Assembly (NCBI GenBank): GCA_900604495.1
Contig: UWOR01000007.1
Span: forward strand, 62,001 to 126,000
Reading direction: 5' to 3'
From: Desulfovibrio sp. Marseille-P6017
GTDB lineage: Bacteria > Bacillota_A > Clostridia > Peptostreptococcales > Peptostreptococcaceae
DNA length: 64,000 bases
Within the stretch, counting starts at the first letter, position 1. Each line of letters begins with the position of its first letter. The notes under the pieces were generated by a model. It ran no database searches. It was not told the origin of the DNA and was given only the letters and a program-made list of their open reading frames with translations. Positions 53,029 to 61,597 of the stretch are shown here, piece by piece. The position numbers and the translations under genes are program-made.

Positions 53029-54265
53029 ATATAGCCTCCTTATCAATTGGTAACCTTATTTTTACTAATGTACCATTGTTTTTTATATCCTCAGTGCTAT
53101 ATATTTGTAATTTATATTTATCTCCATATAAGTAGATTAACCTTTTATTTATATTATAAAGTCCTATACAATCTTTATTTTTTAAGTATTCATATCCAGA
53201 TAATATGTTTTCTATTTTCTTCTTACTTATTCCATCTCCATTATCTTTTATCTCGATTATAAAGTCTTTATCTTTCTCATATGCATGAATATTTATATAT
53301 CCACCAGATATTCTAGGTTCTACAACATACTTCACAAAATTTTCGACTATAGGCTGTAATATCATATAAGGACATTCTACATTGTAAAATTTTTTTTCAA
53401 CATCTATATCATATTTTAGCCTTTCTCTAAATCTAACTTTTTGTATTTTTAAATAATTTTCAATATAGTACAACTCATCTTCTAAATATGCAGTACTAGA
53501 ATTATCTTTTCTCAAACTATATTTAATCATATCAGAAAAATTATAAACAAGATCTTCTGTTTTATAAGCTTTCTCTAAACGTGCCATATTAGCTATACTA
53601 TTCATAGAGTTAAACATAAAATGTGAATTAATTTGGTAATGTAAAGATTTCAGCTCAGCTTCTTTTAAATCTCTTTCTAATTCTATTCTTTTATTTTCTT
53701 CTTCCATTAATTTAGTTGTTTTATTATTTAATTCCTCTTTTACAACTCTTAAAAATTCGCTATCTACCATATATTTAGACATTTGATAAATTAAATTTGC
53801 TGCATCTTCCACATCTTTATAAGTTTTAACTTTTATATCTTCATATGCTTTATAAATTTCTTTACTATTATTCCAATTTGTATGTCTACCAAAATCACCT
53901 ATTCTCTCATCATCACTATCTTTTATTTTTATTTGACCACAAAGTATTGCTCCTACGTAATTATCTTCTATCATTATGGGTACTGCAAAGTCATACAATC
54001 CTGTATGACATTTATATATATAAGGCTTCTTACTTATAGCTGATTGTACACCTCCGTATGCATCACATTTATAACACATTTCAGCCATTTTTTCGTCTTT
54101 TCTAATAAGATTGCAGAAATCTGTAAAATTACTAGGTTTAGTAATAGGTTCTCCATTATGCTTTACCGTAATAGCAGATAATTTTGTAGTGTCAGAAAAG
54201 CTATCTTGTATACTTTGTAATACTTTTACGTCAATTAATTTATCTAACTCAATCATACTAATCAT
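53021..54265 (-). CDS. PocR-domain sensor histidine kinase of the pdu locus
   Basis: 414 residues. About 8-165 is a PocR ligand-binding domain with conserved Cys (FCNLIRKDEKMAEMCYKCD; YKCHTGLYDFAVPIMIED; GAILCGQIKI). Then a coiled coil (ELNNKTTKLMEEENKRIELE), a LytS-like kinase core (LKSLHYQINSHFMFNSMNSI) and a HATPase (VEFVKYV-type N box as ILQPIVENFVKYVVEP, DNGDGIS). No membrane helix, so it senses a cytoplasmic ligand, probably propanediol. In enterics PocR is a one-component AraC regulator; here the sensor is on a kinase. Confidence 0.92.
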   Translation of the reverse strand: MISMIELDKLIDVKVLQSIQDSFSDTTKLSAITVKHNGEPITKPSNFTDFCNLIRKDEKMAEMCYKCDAYGGVQSAISKKPYIYKCHTGLYDFAVPIMIEDNYVGAILCGQIKIKDSDDERIGDFGRHTNWNNSKEIYKAYEDIKVKTYKDVEDAANLIYQMSKYMVDSEFLRVVKEELNNKTTKLMEEENKRIELERDLKEAELKSLHYQINSHFMFNSMNSIANMARLEKAYKTEDLVYNFSDMIKYSLRKDNSSTAYLEDELYYIENYLKIQKVRFRERLKYDIDVEKKFYNVECPYMILQPIVENFVKYVVEPRISGGYINIHAYEKDKDFIIEIKDNGDGISKKKIENILSGYEYLKNKDCIGLYNINKRLIYLYGDKYKLQIYSTEDIKNNGTLVKIRLPIDKEAIYV

Positions 54266-54334
54266 ATAGTAACGCCCCTAACTAATTAAATTTCCCCTTT
54301 TTAATGTTCTTTAATATGATTTTATCATACTTTT

Positions 54335-56173
54335 TTAAAATGTAATTTCTTTTTTTTCTATAAATAGTTCATACCATAAACAATATGAAAATATGGTCCA
54401 AATTTTTCTCGAGTTATCTTTTATATCTTTTATGTGCTCATATAAGAGTTTATCAACATATGGTTTGTCTATTGTATCATCTATATTAGCATTTGTTATT
54501 GTTTCTTTAACAATATTACCTAATTCACTTTTTAACCAAACCCTTATAGGTGTCGGAAATCCTAATTTTTTCTTATACACAATATTATCAGGGATAATGT
54601 CTTTAAATGCTTCTCTAAGCAATATTTTTGTATTTCCACTATTTATCTTTTGATCTAGCTTAATATTACTTGCTACGTCTAACACCTCTTTATCTAAAAA
54701 AGGTACCCTTAATTCTATTGATGATGCCATAGACATTTTATCTGCTTTTTGAAGTATATCCCCTTGTAACCATGTGTTTAAGTCCACATATTGCATTGTT
54801 GTTACATAGTCATAATTTTCATTACTAGCTTCTTTATATATATTCTCTAATAATTTATCATAATTATAATTGTTACTATAATCCTTAAGTAATTTTTCAG
54901 TTTCATAATTTTCAAATATTTTAGCATTTCCTATATACCTTTTGTTTAGTTCTGTTGTTGCTCTATATAAATAATTTTTCCCTTTAATATTCGGTATTTT
55001 TAGCGATATTTTATTTATAATTTGTTTTACATAACTTGGCATATTATATATACCTTTTATACTATTATATTCATTATATATATTATAACCTCCAAAAAGT
55101 TCATCTGATCCTTCTCCTGATAAAACTACTTTAACATGCTTGCTAGCTTCTTTTGATAATAAGTATATACCAACTTGAGAAGGATCTGCTACTGGGTCAT
55201 CTAAGTGATACATTACCTTAGGCAAAGATTTGATATAATCCTGTTCATTTACTATTATAGGTATATTTTCTATATTTAATTTCTTCGCGGTTGTTTTAGC
55301 ATAATCTAATTCATTATATCCATCAACATCAAAACCAACTGAAAATGATTTTATATTAGGATTAATTTGTGATGCTATAGAAGATATAATCGTAGAATCT
55401 ATTCCTCCCAATAAAAACGTACCTATATTAACATTTGCTATCATATGCTTTTTTACAGAATCTATTACAATATTTCTAACATCGTCTGTACTTATATTTT
55501 TAGTAATGTTAAAGTTAAAATTTGAATATTTTTCAAATCTTAATTTATTATTCTCTATAATAAAAAAGCTACCTGAAGGCACTATCTTTATTTTATCAAT
55601 CATAGTTTCATCTGGAAGCACATATTGAAAAGACATATAACTTTGTAAACTCTTTTTATTTACTTTTACATCATTTATTATTTCTAATAAAACCTTATAT
55701 TCTGATGAAAATGCAATAAAGTCATCTTCTTCTAAATAATATAATGGTTTTATTCCAAAATAATCTCTCGCTCCAAATAAAGTTTTTTTGCTCTCATCAA
55801 AAATTAAGAATGCAAACATTCCTCTCAAATCATTTAAACATTCTTTTCCCTTATCTATATAAGAAGTTAATAATACCTCTGTGTCACTTTTTGTATTAAA
55901 CTTATATCCCTTAGATTCTAATTTACTTTTTATATCTTCGTAGTTATATATTTCACCATTAAATACAATTACGTTTTTGTCCTTTTCCATAGGCTGTTTA
56001 CCACTATCAAGATCAATTATACTAAGGCGTTTAAAACCAAACTCTACCTTTTTACATTTATAAAATCCTGTATAGTCTGGTCCTCTATGATCTATTAATT
56101 CTATTATTTTTTCAATATGTATTCTATTCTCTTTATTTTCATTTTTATAATATATAGATACATGACCACACAT
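54335..56173 (-). CDS. asnB: Asparagine synthase (glutamine-hydrolysing)
   Basis: 612 residues. The N-terminal glutaminase starts MCGHVSIYY with the catalytic Cys2 and has DHRGPDYTG, FGFKRLSIIDLDSGKQPM and NGEIYNYEDI. The synthetase domain has the pyrophosphate loop (GTFLLGGIDSTIISSIAS, with GGID-S), LSGEGSDELFGGYN and the late VPFLDKEVLDVA. It makes asparagine from aspartate, glutamine and ATP. The first loop residue pattern LGGIDS has I where SGGLDS has L, common in this group. ATG 56173 behind GGAGGAAAC. Single gene. Confidence 0.94.
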   Translation of the reverse strand: MCGHVSIYYKNENKENRIHIEKIIELIDHRGPDYTGFYKCKKVEFGFKRLSIIDLDSGKQPMEKDKNVIVFNGEIYNYEDIKSKLESKGYKFNTKSDTEVLLTSYIDKGKECLNDLRGMFAFLIFDESKKTLFGARDYFGIKPLYYLEEDDFIAFSSEYKVLLEIINDVKVNKKSLQSYMSFQYVLPDETMIDKIKIVPSGSFFIIENNKLRFEKYSNFNFNITKNISTDDVRNIVIDSVKKHMIANVNIGTFLLGGIDSTIISSIASQINPNIKSFSVGFDVDGYNELDYAKTTAKKLNIENIPIIVNEQDYIKSLPKVMYHLDDPVADPSQVGIYLLSKEASKHVKVVLSGEGSDELFGGYNIYNEYNSIKGIYNMPSYVKQIINKISLKIPNIKGKNYLYRATTELNKRYIGNAKIFENYETEKLLKDYSNNYNYDKLLENIYKEASNENYDYVTTMQYVDLNTWLQGDILQKADKMSMASSIELRVPFLDKEVLDVASNIKLDQKINSGNTKILLREAFKDIIPDNIVYKKKLGFPTPIRVWLKSELGNIVKETITNANIDDTIDKPYVDKLLYEHIKDIKDNSRKIWTIFSYCLWYELFIEKKEITF

Positions 56174-56342
56174 AAAGTTTCCTCCAAAAAATTTAGTTTT
56201 TACTTTTATATCATAGTCTTATCTATAGTTAATAATTTTATTCTTAATTAAGATATCAAATCATTAGTATAAATTACTTTGAAAAATAATTATATATGAT
56301 TTATAATTAAATAAATTACAATATATGTCAACTGGAGGAATT

Positions 56343-56879
56343 ATGACAAAAGAAACTCATACTAAAGGAGGATATATCTTTGCATTATTATCTCTCCCAT
56401 TAATATATAATAATTATATACTTAAATATAATTTTTACTATAGGATAATACTTTTATTAATTTATATTTATTTTTCTTATTTTGGATCTTTACTTCCAGA
56501 TATTGATATGAGAGGTTCTTATATTAGTAAGAGATTCCCCTTTGTTTATAAAAAAATCGGAAAACATCTTAAACATAGAGGATTCACTCATAGCTTACTA
56601 TTTTTAAGTGTTTTATATTTTTTAAGTGATCTACTTCTAAAGTATACTGATAACAATATTGTATTTATTTGCTTGTGTGCTGGAATAATTATTGGTTCTA
56701 TGTCTCACATTTGTCTTGACTTATTAACAAAGGAAGGTGTTGAGTTATTTTATCCTATTACAATTAACTTTTCTATATTATCTATAAAAACTAGTTCTAA
56801 ATTAGAAAAAAATATTTGCAAGTTTTTGAATTTAGTAGTTATTTTCTTACTTGGATATAGATTTTATATACTGATTTAA
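56343..56879 (+). CDS. YdjM-family membrane-bound metal-dependent hydrolase-like protein
   Basis: 178 residues, four or so membrane helices, with the family motifs FGSLLPDIDMRGS, LKHRGFTHSLLF and MSHICLDLLTKEGVELFYP (metal-binding Asp/His residues). Members are annotated as LexA-binding inner-membrane proteins or putative hydrolases; the true function is unclear. GGAGGAATT places the start at ATG 56343; the ATG at 56325 would overlap that SD. Single gene with its own terminator. Confidence 0.85.
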   Translation: MTKETHTKGGYIFALLSLPLIYNNYILKYNFYYRIILLLIYIYFSYFGSLLPDIDMRGSYISKRFPFVYKKIGKHLKHRGFTHSLLFLSVLYFLSDLLLKYTDNNIVFICLCAGIIIGSMSHICLDLLTKEGVELFYPITINFSILSIKTSSKLEKNICKFLNLVVIFLLGYRFYILI

Positions 56880-56889
56880 TAGTATAAAT

Positions 56890-56935
56890 AAAAATGAGAG
56901 TATTACAAAATAATATTGATTTACTCTCATTTTTT
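56890..56935. terminator. Intrinsic terminator between convergent genes
   Basis: AAAAATGAGAGTA and TACTCTCATTTTTT around an AT-rich loop, after the YdjM-like gene and before the VTT-protein stop. Confidence 0.82.
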
Positions 56936-56936
56936 C

Positions 56937-57533
56937 TTATATATTTTCATTTAATTTTAATTCTTCTTCATTACGATCTAAACTTGAATTTACTCTATTA
57001 CCTATTTTCCATGCTAAAAATACTACTAATATAAAGGTTAATATCTTTATTGGACTTGTAATAAAACCTTTCATATCACTTCCTATATAACTTATTACTA
57101 TAAACATTATAAATTTTCCACTCAACATTGCCGTTGTAAAGTATTTAAATTCATATTTACAAATTGCAGATGCTACAGTTACCAAACATGTAGGTATAAA
57201 TGGACATGAATAAGCTATAAATAACAACTTAAAACCTTTATTTTTGACTTTATTTACTATTTTTTCTATTTTTTCATTTTTATATTTATTAATTAGTTTA
57301 CTACCACTAAGCTTGCTAACAATAAAAAATACTGCTATTGTTCCAAGGCTAGAACCTATCCAAGATATTATAAGTCCCATACCCATACCAAAAACTGCTG
57401 CATTTATTGTAACTATAGCTACTAATGGTAATACAGGTACAAAACTTTCTATAAATGTGCTAAATAATCCTACTAACATAGTAAGAAATAAGTAATCTTG
57501 TGCTAAGTTAAATAATTCTTGAATATGCTCCAT
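56937..57533 (-). CDS. VTT-domain (DedA/TVP38-like) membrane protein
   Basis: 198 residues, about five membrane helices. VTT signature: FGMGMGLIISWIGSSLGTIA early, then FIAYSCPFIPTCLVTVASAI and the re-entrant region. The DedA/TVP38 superfamily includes lipid scramblases and transporters. AAGGGAAG and spacing favour ATG 57533; an in-frame TTG at 57578 has no site. Single gene upstream of a convergent terminator. Confidence 0.84.
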   Translation of the reverse strand: MEHIQELFNLAQDYLFLTMLVGLFSTFIESFVPVLPLVAIVTINAAVFGMGMGLIISWIGSSLGTIAVFFIVSKLSGSKLINKYKNEKIEKIVNKVKNKGFKLLFIAYSCPFIPTCLVTVASAICKYEFKYFTTAMLSGKFIMFIVISYIGSDMKGFITSPIKILTFILVVFLAWKIGNRVNSSLDRNEEELKLNENI

Positions 57534-57648
57534 ATGTCTTCCCTTATTACAATTGATAGTTATAACTAAAGTATACAATAATTTTATTAAATCTATCTTA
57601 CATTTTAATTACAATTTTGTAAAAGTTTTATTACTATTTTAATTTTAC

Positions 57649-57689
57649 AAAAAAACCTTATAAATCAAAATAATTTATAAGGTTTTTTT
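57649..57689. terminator. Intrinsic terminator after the MscS gene
   Basis: AAAAAAACCTTATAAAT pairs with ATTTATAAGGTTTTTTT, adjacent to the mscS stop on the minus strand. Confidence 0.85.
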
Positions 57690-57690
57690 C

Positions 57691-58590
57691 TTAATTTGCT
57701 TTTTTTATATTTTCATGTTTATAGTTAACATGTAAATCCATTTGTGGATATGGTATTATTATATTTTCTTCATCAAATCTTACTTTAACTTGTTCTAGTA
57801 AGTCATAATATATAGTCCAGTAATTTTCTTTTTTACACCAAACTCTAACTCCAAAATTAACAGAATTTTGAGCATGCTCTACTATTCCTATAAATGGTGT
57901 TGGTTCTTTCTCTATTAATGGATGTTTATATATTATTTCCTGTAATACATCTCTTACTTGAACTACACTATTTTCATAACTTACATTAAATATTAAGTCT
58001 ACTCTTCTATGTTCTTTAGCCGAGAAGTTTATTAGACTATTATTTGATAAAGTTCCGTTTGGTATAAGTGCAACTTTATTATCTATTGTTAATAGGCTAG
58101 TATAAAATACACCTATTTGTTCAACAGTTCCTTCATATCCTGCTGCTTGTATATAATCACCAACTTTGAATGGTCTAAGTAAAAGTATTATAAATCCTCC
58201 AGCAAAATTAGACAAAGTTCCTTGAAGTGCTAAACCTATTGCAACCCCAGCAGATGTGAATAAAGCTACTAACGCTGTAATTTGTACATTCCATAATAAT
58301 GTAACAACAAGTATTACTAATAAACTTTTAAGTCCTCCAACTGTAAATGACCTTAAGAATCTCCTTAATGTAATATCAACGTCTCTTTTTTCTAAATATT
58401 TATCAAACTTACTAACTAGTGTTTTTATAAGCTTAAACCCTATAGACAATATTACTAATCCTATTATAAGCCTTATACCACTTTCTATAAACCAGCTAAT
58501 AAACTTATCTACTAAAGTTGCTGTATTGGTATTTTGAAGTGTTAATTGAATTTGATTTAATGTAGTTTCAATTTCTTTATCATTCATCAT
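57691..58590 (-). CDS. mscS: Small-conductance mechanosensitive channel MscS
   Basis: 299 residues. Three membrane helices: about 28-50, 70-95, and the pore helix ALFTSAGVAIGLALQGTLSNFAGGFIILLLRPF (Gly/Ala-rich, given over its full span of residues ~110-142 in parts). The beta domain follows with FKVGDYIQAAGYEGTVEQIG and a C-terminal vestibule ending IIIPYPQMDLHV. It opens under osmotic downshock. ATG 58590 behind AAAGGAGG. Single gene. Confidence 0.93.
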   Translation of the reverse strand: MMNDKEIETTLNQIQLTLQNTNTATLVDKFISWFIESGIRLIIGLVILSIGFKLIKTLVSKFDKYLEKRDVDITLRRFLRSFTVGGLKSLLVILVVTLLWNVQITALVALFTSAGVAIGLALQGTLSNFAGGFIILLLRPFKVGDYIQAAGYEGTVEQIGVFYTSLLTIDNKVALIPNGTLSNNSLINFSAKEHRRVDLIFNVSYENSVVQVRDVLQEIIYKHPLIEKEPTPFIGIVEHAQNSVNFGVRVWCKKENYWTIYYDLLEQVKVRFDEENIIIPYPQMDLHVNYKHENIKKAN

Positions 58591-58762
58591 TAAATCCTCC
58601 TTTGTAACATTTTATCCGAAAATAACTCATACTATCATTTTTTATAATATATTACACTATTTTTTTTGATATGTCTATAATCTATAGCTTATAATCGTTA
58701 TTAATATATACATATAATAATATTGAATTTTTCTAAAATTTTTTATTTTTTTTAATATATAC

Positions 58763-58791
58763 TTGCATTTATATTTTTTTTATGTTAATAT
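58763..58791 (+). promoter_or_regulatory. Promoter of the cold-shock gene
   Basis: TTGCAT (58763-58768) and TAATAT (58786-58791), 17 bases apart. The ~66-base leader can form a hairpin CAAGAT/ATCTTG before the SD, as leaders of cold-shock mRNAs often do. The rest of 58591-58762 shows nothing clear. Confidence 0.5.
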
Positions 58792-58863
58792 TAGATAACA
58801 GACAAGATAAGGTAATTAATCATCTTGATTGTTTGTATTTTTTATATAATTTGGAGGTTCACA

Positions 58864-59061
58864 ATGAACGGAATAGTAAAATGGTTTAACAGCGAAAAAG
58901 GATTTGGATTTATATCTGTAGAAGGTGGAGATGACGTATTCGTACATTTCTCAGCTATACAAGGTGAAGGATTCAAAACATTAGAAGAAGGACAAGCAGT
59001 TAGCTTTGAAATAGTTGACGGAGCTAGAGGTCCTCAAGCTGCTAACGTAAACAGAATATAA
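58864..59061 (+). CDS. cspA: Cold-shock protein (CspA family)
   Basis: 65 residues, one OB-fold cold-shock domain: [20 protein letters not shown] (RNP1 KGFGFI), then DVFVHFSAI (RNP2) and [20 protein letters not shown]. It binds single-stranded RNA as a chaperone. TTGGAGG sets ATG 58864; an upstream in-frame ATG at 58825 would precede the SD. Codon use is biased to highly expressed choices. Strong terminator follows. Confidence 0.96.
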   Translation: MNGIVKWFNSEKGFGFISVEGGDDVFVHFSAIQGEGFKTLEEGQAVSFEIVDGARGPQAANVNRI

Positions 59062-59087
59062 TTTATTTTTAATATAGATTTATTCAG

Positions 59088-59116
59088 AAAAAAGAAGCTT
59101 TTTAGCTTCTTTTTTT
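59088..59116 (+). terminator. Intrinsic terminator after the cold-shock gene
   Basis: AAAAAAGAAGCT and AGCTTCTTTTTTT around a tiny loop with a T7 tail. Confidence 0.9.
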
Positions 59117-59235
59117 GTTATATAAAACTATAGAGCCCCCATTATTTACCTAAAGCTTTTTTCTGAACATGGTGTTAAAATATATCCAGGGCAAGTAAAT
59201 AATTTTTATAAAATATTTTATCGGGGGTTTTAAAA

Positions 59236-59665
59236 TTGAATACAAATCAGTCTATTTTATCAAATAATTTTTTAGATTTATACACATCACCTAATATATG
59301 TAATTATTGTAAAAGTAATAACTTATCAATACTTACATCAAAATCAAAGTCAAAATATACATACTGTATAGATTGTAATTTAGATGAAGAATCAGCTTTT
59401 AAACACTATTTTTTGATGAAATTTTATGTTTTATAAAATCTGAATTAAAATCATTTGATATAAATTATTATTTAGTATTAAACTTGATTTACATAATTCT
59501 GATGGTTTTATTGATTTATTTATTAATAATATAAAATCAAGTAAATTTAAATTTGAGTACAGTTTATCTGAAAAAGAACGCTATCATTTAAAAATTACTA
59601 TTTTATATTTAATTCATGATTATACTGATACATCAAATATAGAAATTAACTATATTAATTTCTAA
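59236..59665 (+). pseudogene. Zinc-ribbon hypothetical gene with two frameshifts
   Basis: TTG 59236 behind GGGGG opens a frame with two CxxC pairs (CNYCKSNN...YCIDC), a zinc-ribbon layout, that stops at 59436. Near a T6 run at about 59409 the reading continues in another frame (FFDEILCFIKSELKSFDINY) and near 59485 shifts again (LDLHNSDGFIDLFINNIKSS) to a stop at 59665. Rejoined it would be about 140 residues. No family is recognised. Either real decay or sequencing error in homopolymers; intact neighbours favour decay. Confidence 0.6.
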
Positions 59666-59671
59666 TATTAT

Positions 59672-59706
59672 AAAAGCCTAAATTATTTTTATAATTTAGG
59701 CTTTTA
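59672..59706. terminator. Bidirectional intrinsic terminator
   Basis: AAAAGCCTAAATTAT and ATAATTTAGGCTTTT around TTTT, ending the pduU-pduV-pduU group on the minus strand. Confidence 0.88.
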
Positions 59707-59708
59707 TT

Positions 59709-60053
59709 TTAAGTTGTAGTTATATTTGTAACATCAAAATTAAGAGTACTCTCTAATGTTATAAGTATAGCTTTAATTGCTTCTTCAACATAACTAAAAT
59801 CTCCTGTTATAATCATCGATCCACTAAATCTATCTACATATTCTAATGATACATTTGATGATTCAACAGCAATATTAGAAGCTACCATTACAGTTTCACT
59901 TGGAGTTATTGTTAAAATTCCCATAGAACACTTTTTATCTATAAGACCTATTTTTTTATATAAATCCTCTTTGGGATTTGATATTATATGAGCTAATGAT
60001 ATTTGTTTACCTGGAACTGACTCTTGTATTATTCTTTGTTTTTCTTCATACAT
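59709..60053 (-). CDS. pduU: PduU/EutS-type permuted BMC shell protein, copy 1
   Basis: 114 residues of a circularly permuted BMC domain: QRIIQESVPGKQISLAHIIS (the beta-barrel strand that caps the pore), MGILTITPSETVMVASNIAV and FSGSMIITGDFSYVEEAIKA. Same build as the gene at 60516 but clearly diverged. It lies 26 bases downstream of the pduV-like GTPase. ATG 60053 behind AAATGGAG. Confidence 0.88.
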   Translation of the reverse strand: MYEEKQRIIQESVPGKQISLAHIISNPKEDLYKKIGLIDKKCSMGILTITPSETVMVASNIAVESSNVSLEYVDRFSGSMIITGDFSYVEEAIKAILITLESTLNFDVTNITTT

Positions 60054-60079
60054 TTTATTACTCCATTTTTAATATAAAT

Positions 60080-60511
60080 TTATATTAAACTTAAATACTC
60101 TACTAATTCATTTATCCCTATATTATCTATTGTATCTACTTTAAATATTTCCTTAACTCCAGCTAATTTCAATCTATCATATGCAACTTTTATATCATAC
60201 TCATCTGCCCTAGAAATCTTTGTAATAATCCCTATTACATCTTTACAAAACATAGTTGCAAATCCTGGTGCTATATAGTTCTCTTGTTGAGTACAATCAT
60301 ATACTAAAGCTATAACTTTTGCATCCACTGCAGTTGTCGCTAAAGAGGTATACATCCATCTATTCTCCATAAATTCTCCAGGAGTATCTATGGCATCACT
60401 ATATATTTCTACAGATTGAGTTTTTCTATACTTTATATCTAAATCGTGCAGTTTTTGACATAATGTAGTTTTTCCACTACCAGTTTTACCCATAAATATT
60501 ATTTTTTTCAT
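60080..60511 (-). CDS. pduV: PduV/EutP-family small GTPase
   Basis: 143 residues. P-loop MGKTGSGKTTLCQKL, switch region DAIDTPGEFMENRWMYTSL (DTPG), and VIGIITKISRAD, which replaces the usual NKxD by TKxxR-D. In Salmonella PduV associates with the outside of microcompartments through PduU. It sits between two pduU-like genes, 4 bases after the upstream one. ATG 60511 behind CGAGGTC. Confidence 0.9.
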   Translation of the reverse strand: MKKIIFMGKTGSGKTTLCQKLHDLDIKYRKTQSVEIYSDAIDTPGEFMENRWMYTSLATTAVDAKVIALVYDCTQQENYIAPGFATMFCKDVIGIITKISRADEYDIKVAYDRLKLAGVKEIFKVDTIDNIGINELVEYLSLI

Positions 60512-60515
60512 AAAG

Positions 60516-60863
60516 CTAAGACCTCGTTATCTTTGTAGTTGTAAATTTTAATGTATTGCCTAAAATCATAAGAACTTTATTTAATGCTGATTCTATAGAA
60601 CTTATATCTCCCGTTATAACCAAGGATCCACTAAATCTATCTACAAATCCTAGCGATACACCAGATGCTTTAGTAGCTATATCTGCAGCTATGATAGATG
60701 CTTCACTAGGTGTTATTGTAAGCACTCCAATAGCTTCTCGCTTATCAACTATAAGACCTATTTTTTGATATAACTCCTCCCTTGGACTTGCTATTATGTG
60801 TGCTAATGTAACTTGTTTACCAGGAACATATTCCTGTATAACTCTTTGTTTCTCTTCTCCCAT
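60516..60863 (-). CDS. pduU: PduU/EutS-type permuted BMC shell protein, copy 2
   Basis: 115 residues: [40 protein letters not shown] and [20 protein letters not shown]. First gene of the satellite unit. It is longer in the loop before the ITPSE block (IVDKREA) than copy 1 (IDKKCS). ATG 60863 behind TAGGAG. Confidence 0.9.
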   Translation of the reverse strand: MGEEKQRVIQEYVPGKQVTLAHIIASPREELYQKIGLIVDKREAIGVLTITPSEASIIAADIATKASGVSLGFVDRFSGSLVITGDISSIESALNKVLMILGNTLKFTTTKITRS

Positions 60864-60934
60864 ATCTTTAGTAATCTCCTATATCCCTTATTTTACTTTT
60901 ATGTAATTATTGTAACATATTTTTATATCATAAT

Positions 60935-61471
60935 TTATTTATATTTATTTACTAAATCAACTATAGGCTTTATATACTCCTTACAAATCCAATTACCATA
61001 TTTTCGACTAGTAGTTTCTATAAAAGCTCTTTCCCATTCTTCATACTGTGACTCATCTTTTTTTATAAGTATTTTTTTTGATATTTGAAATATAACCCTA
61101 TCTATTGATTTCATCTTACTTTCATCAAAAGCTCCTCTTAAATAAAAACATGGTATATATTTCATTTCATCAGGAAAATTATTTGATTTTATATCAAATA
61201 CAATTCCTGTATCAAATGGAGCTGCTCCTACTGCAAAAACTATAATTTTTTTATCTTCTAAATATTTATAATTGTTTTTTATGAAAGAAAATCCTGCAAT
61301 GCCTCTAATATATAGTCCTCCACCATAAACTATAGTGCTATAATTCTTTAAACTATTTACTGATATATCTGATTTTCTATATAAATCTCCATTTATTTCT
61401 TCACTTAACCATTTAGCATACTTCTCTGTACTTCCATACTTTGATTGATATATAATAGCAGTTTTTCTCAA
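60935..61471 (-). CDS. Flavodoxin-domain protein (HemG/protoporphyrinogen-oxidase-like)
   Basis: 178 residues. The FMN phosphate loop is IYQSKYGSTEKYAKWLSEEI, with IVYGGGLYIRGIAG and FAVGAAPFD as isoalloxazine loops, matching Flavodoxin_5-type proteins. Long-chain build close to HemG but without evidence of heme synthesis nearby; a general electron carrier or stress flavodoxin is possible. The start is TTG 61471 with GGAGG eight bases upstream. Single gene. Confidence 0.82.
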   Translation of the reverse strand: MRKTAIIYQSKYGSTEKYAKWLSEEINGDLYRKSDISVNSLKNYSTIVYGGGLYIRGIAGFSFIKNNYKYLEDKKIIVFAVGAAPFDTGIVFDIKSNNFPDEMKYIPCFYLRGAFDESKMKSIDRVIFQISKKILIKKDESQYEEWERAFIETTSRKYGNWICKEYIKPIVDLVNKYK

Positions 61472-61570
61472 TATCCTATCCTCCTTATATACCTTTCTTT
61501 ATCTTCCTATTATGTATATTCTATATATAATTCAAATAACTCAAAAATAACTTATGTTTAAACAAAATTA

Positions 61571-61593
61571 AGGAGCCATATAAAGACTCCTTC
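61571..61593. terminator. Weak terminator after the fascin-like gene
   Basis: AAGGAG and CTCCTT around a 10-base loop just after the stop at 61598 on the minus strand; only a short T tract follows. Confidence 0.45.
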
Positions 61594-61597
61594 ACAT

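Noticed and set aside
59121..59235. Known riboswitch class before the zinc-ribbon remnant
   Set aside because: Long complementary blocks exist, but the conserved cores of c-di-GMP, fluoride, guanidine and TPP riboswitches are absent.
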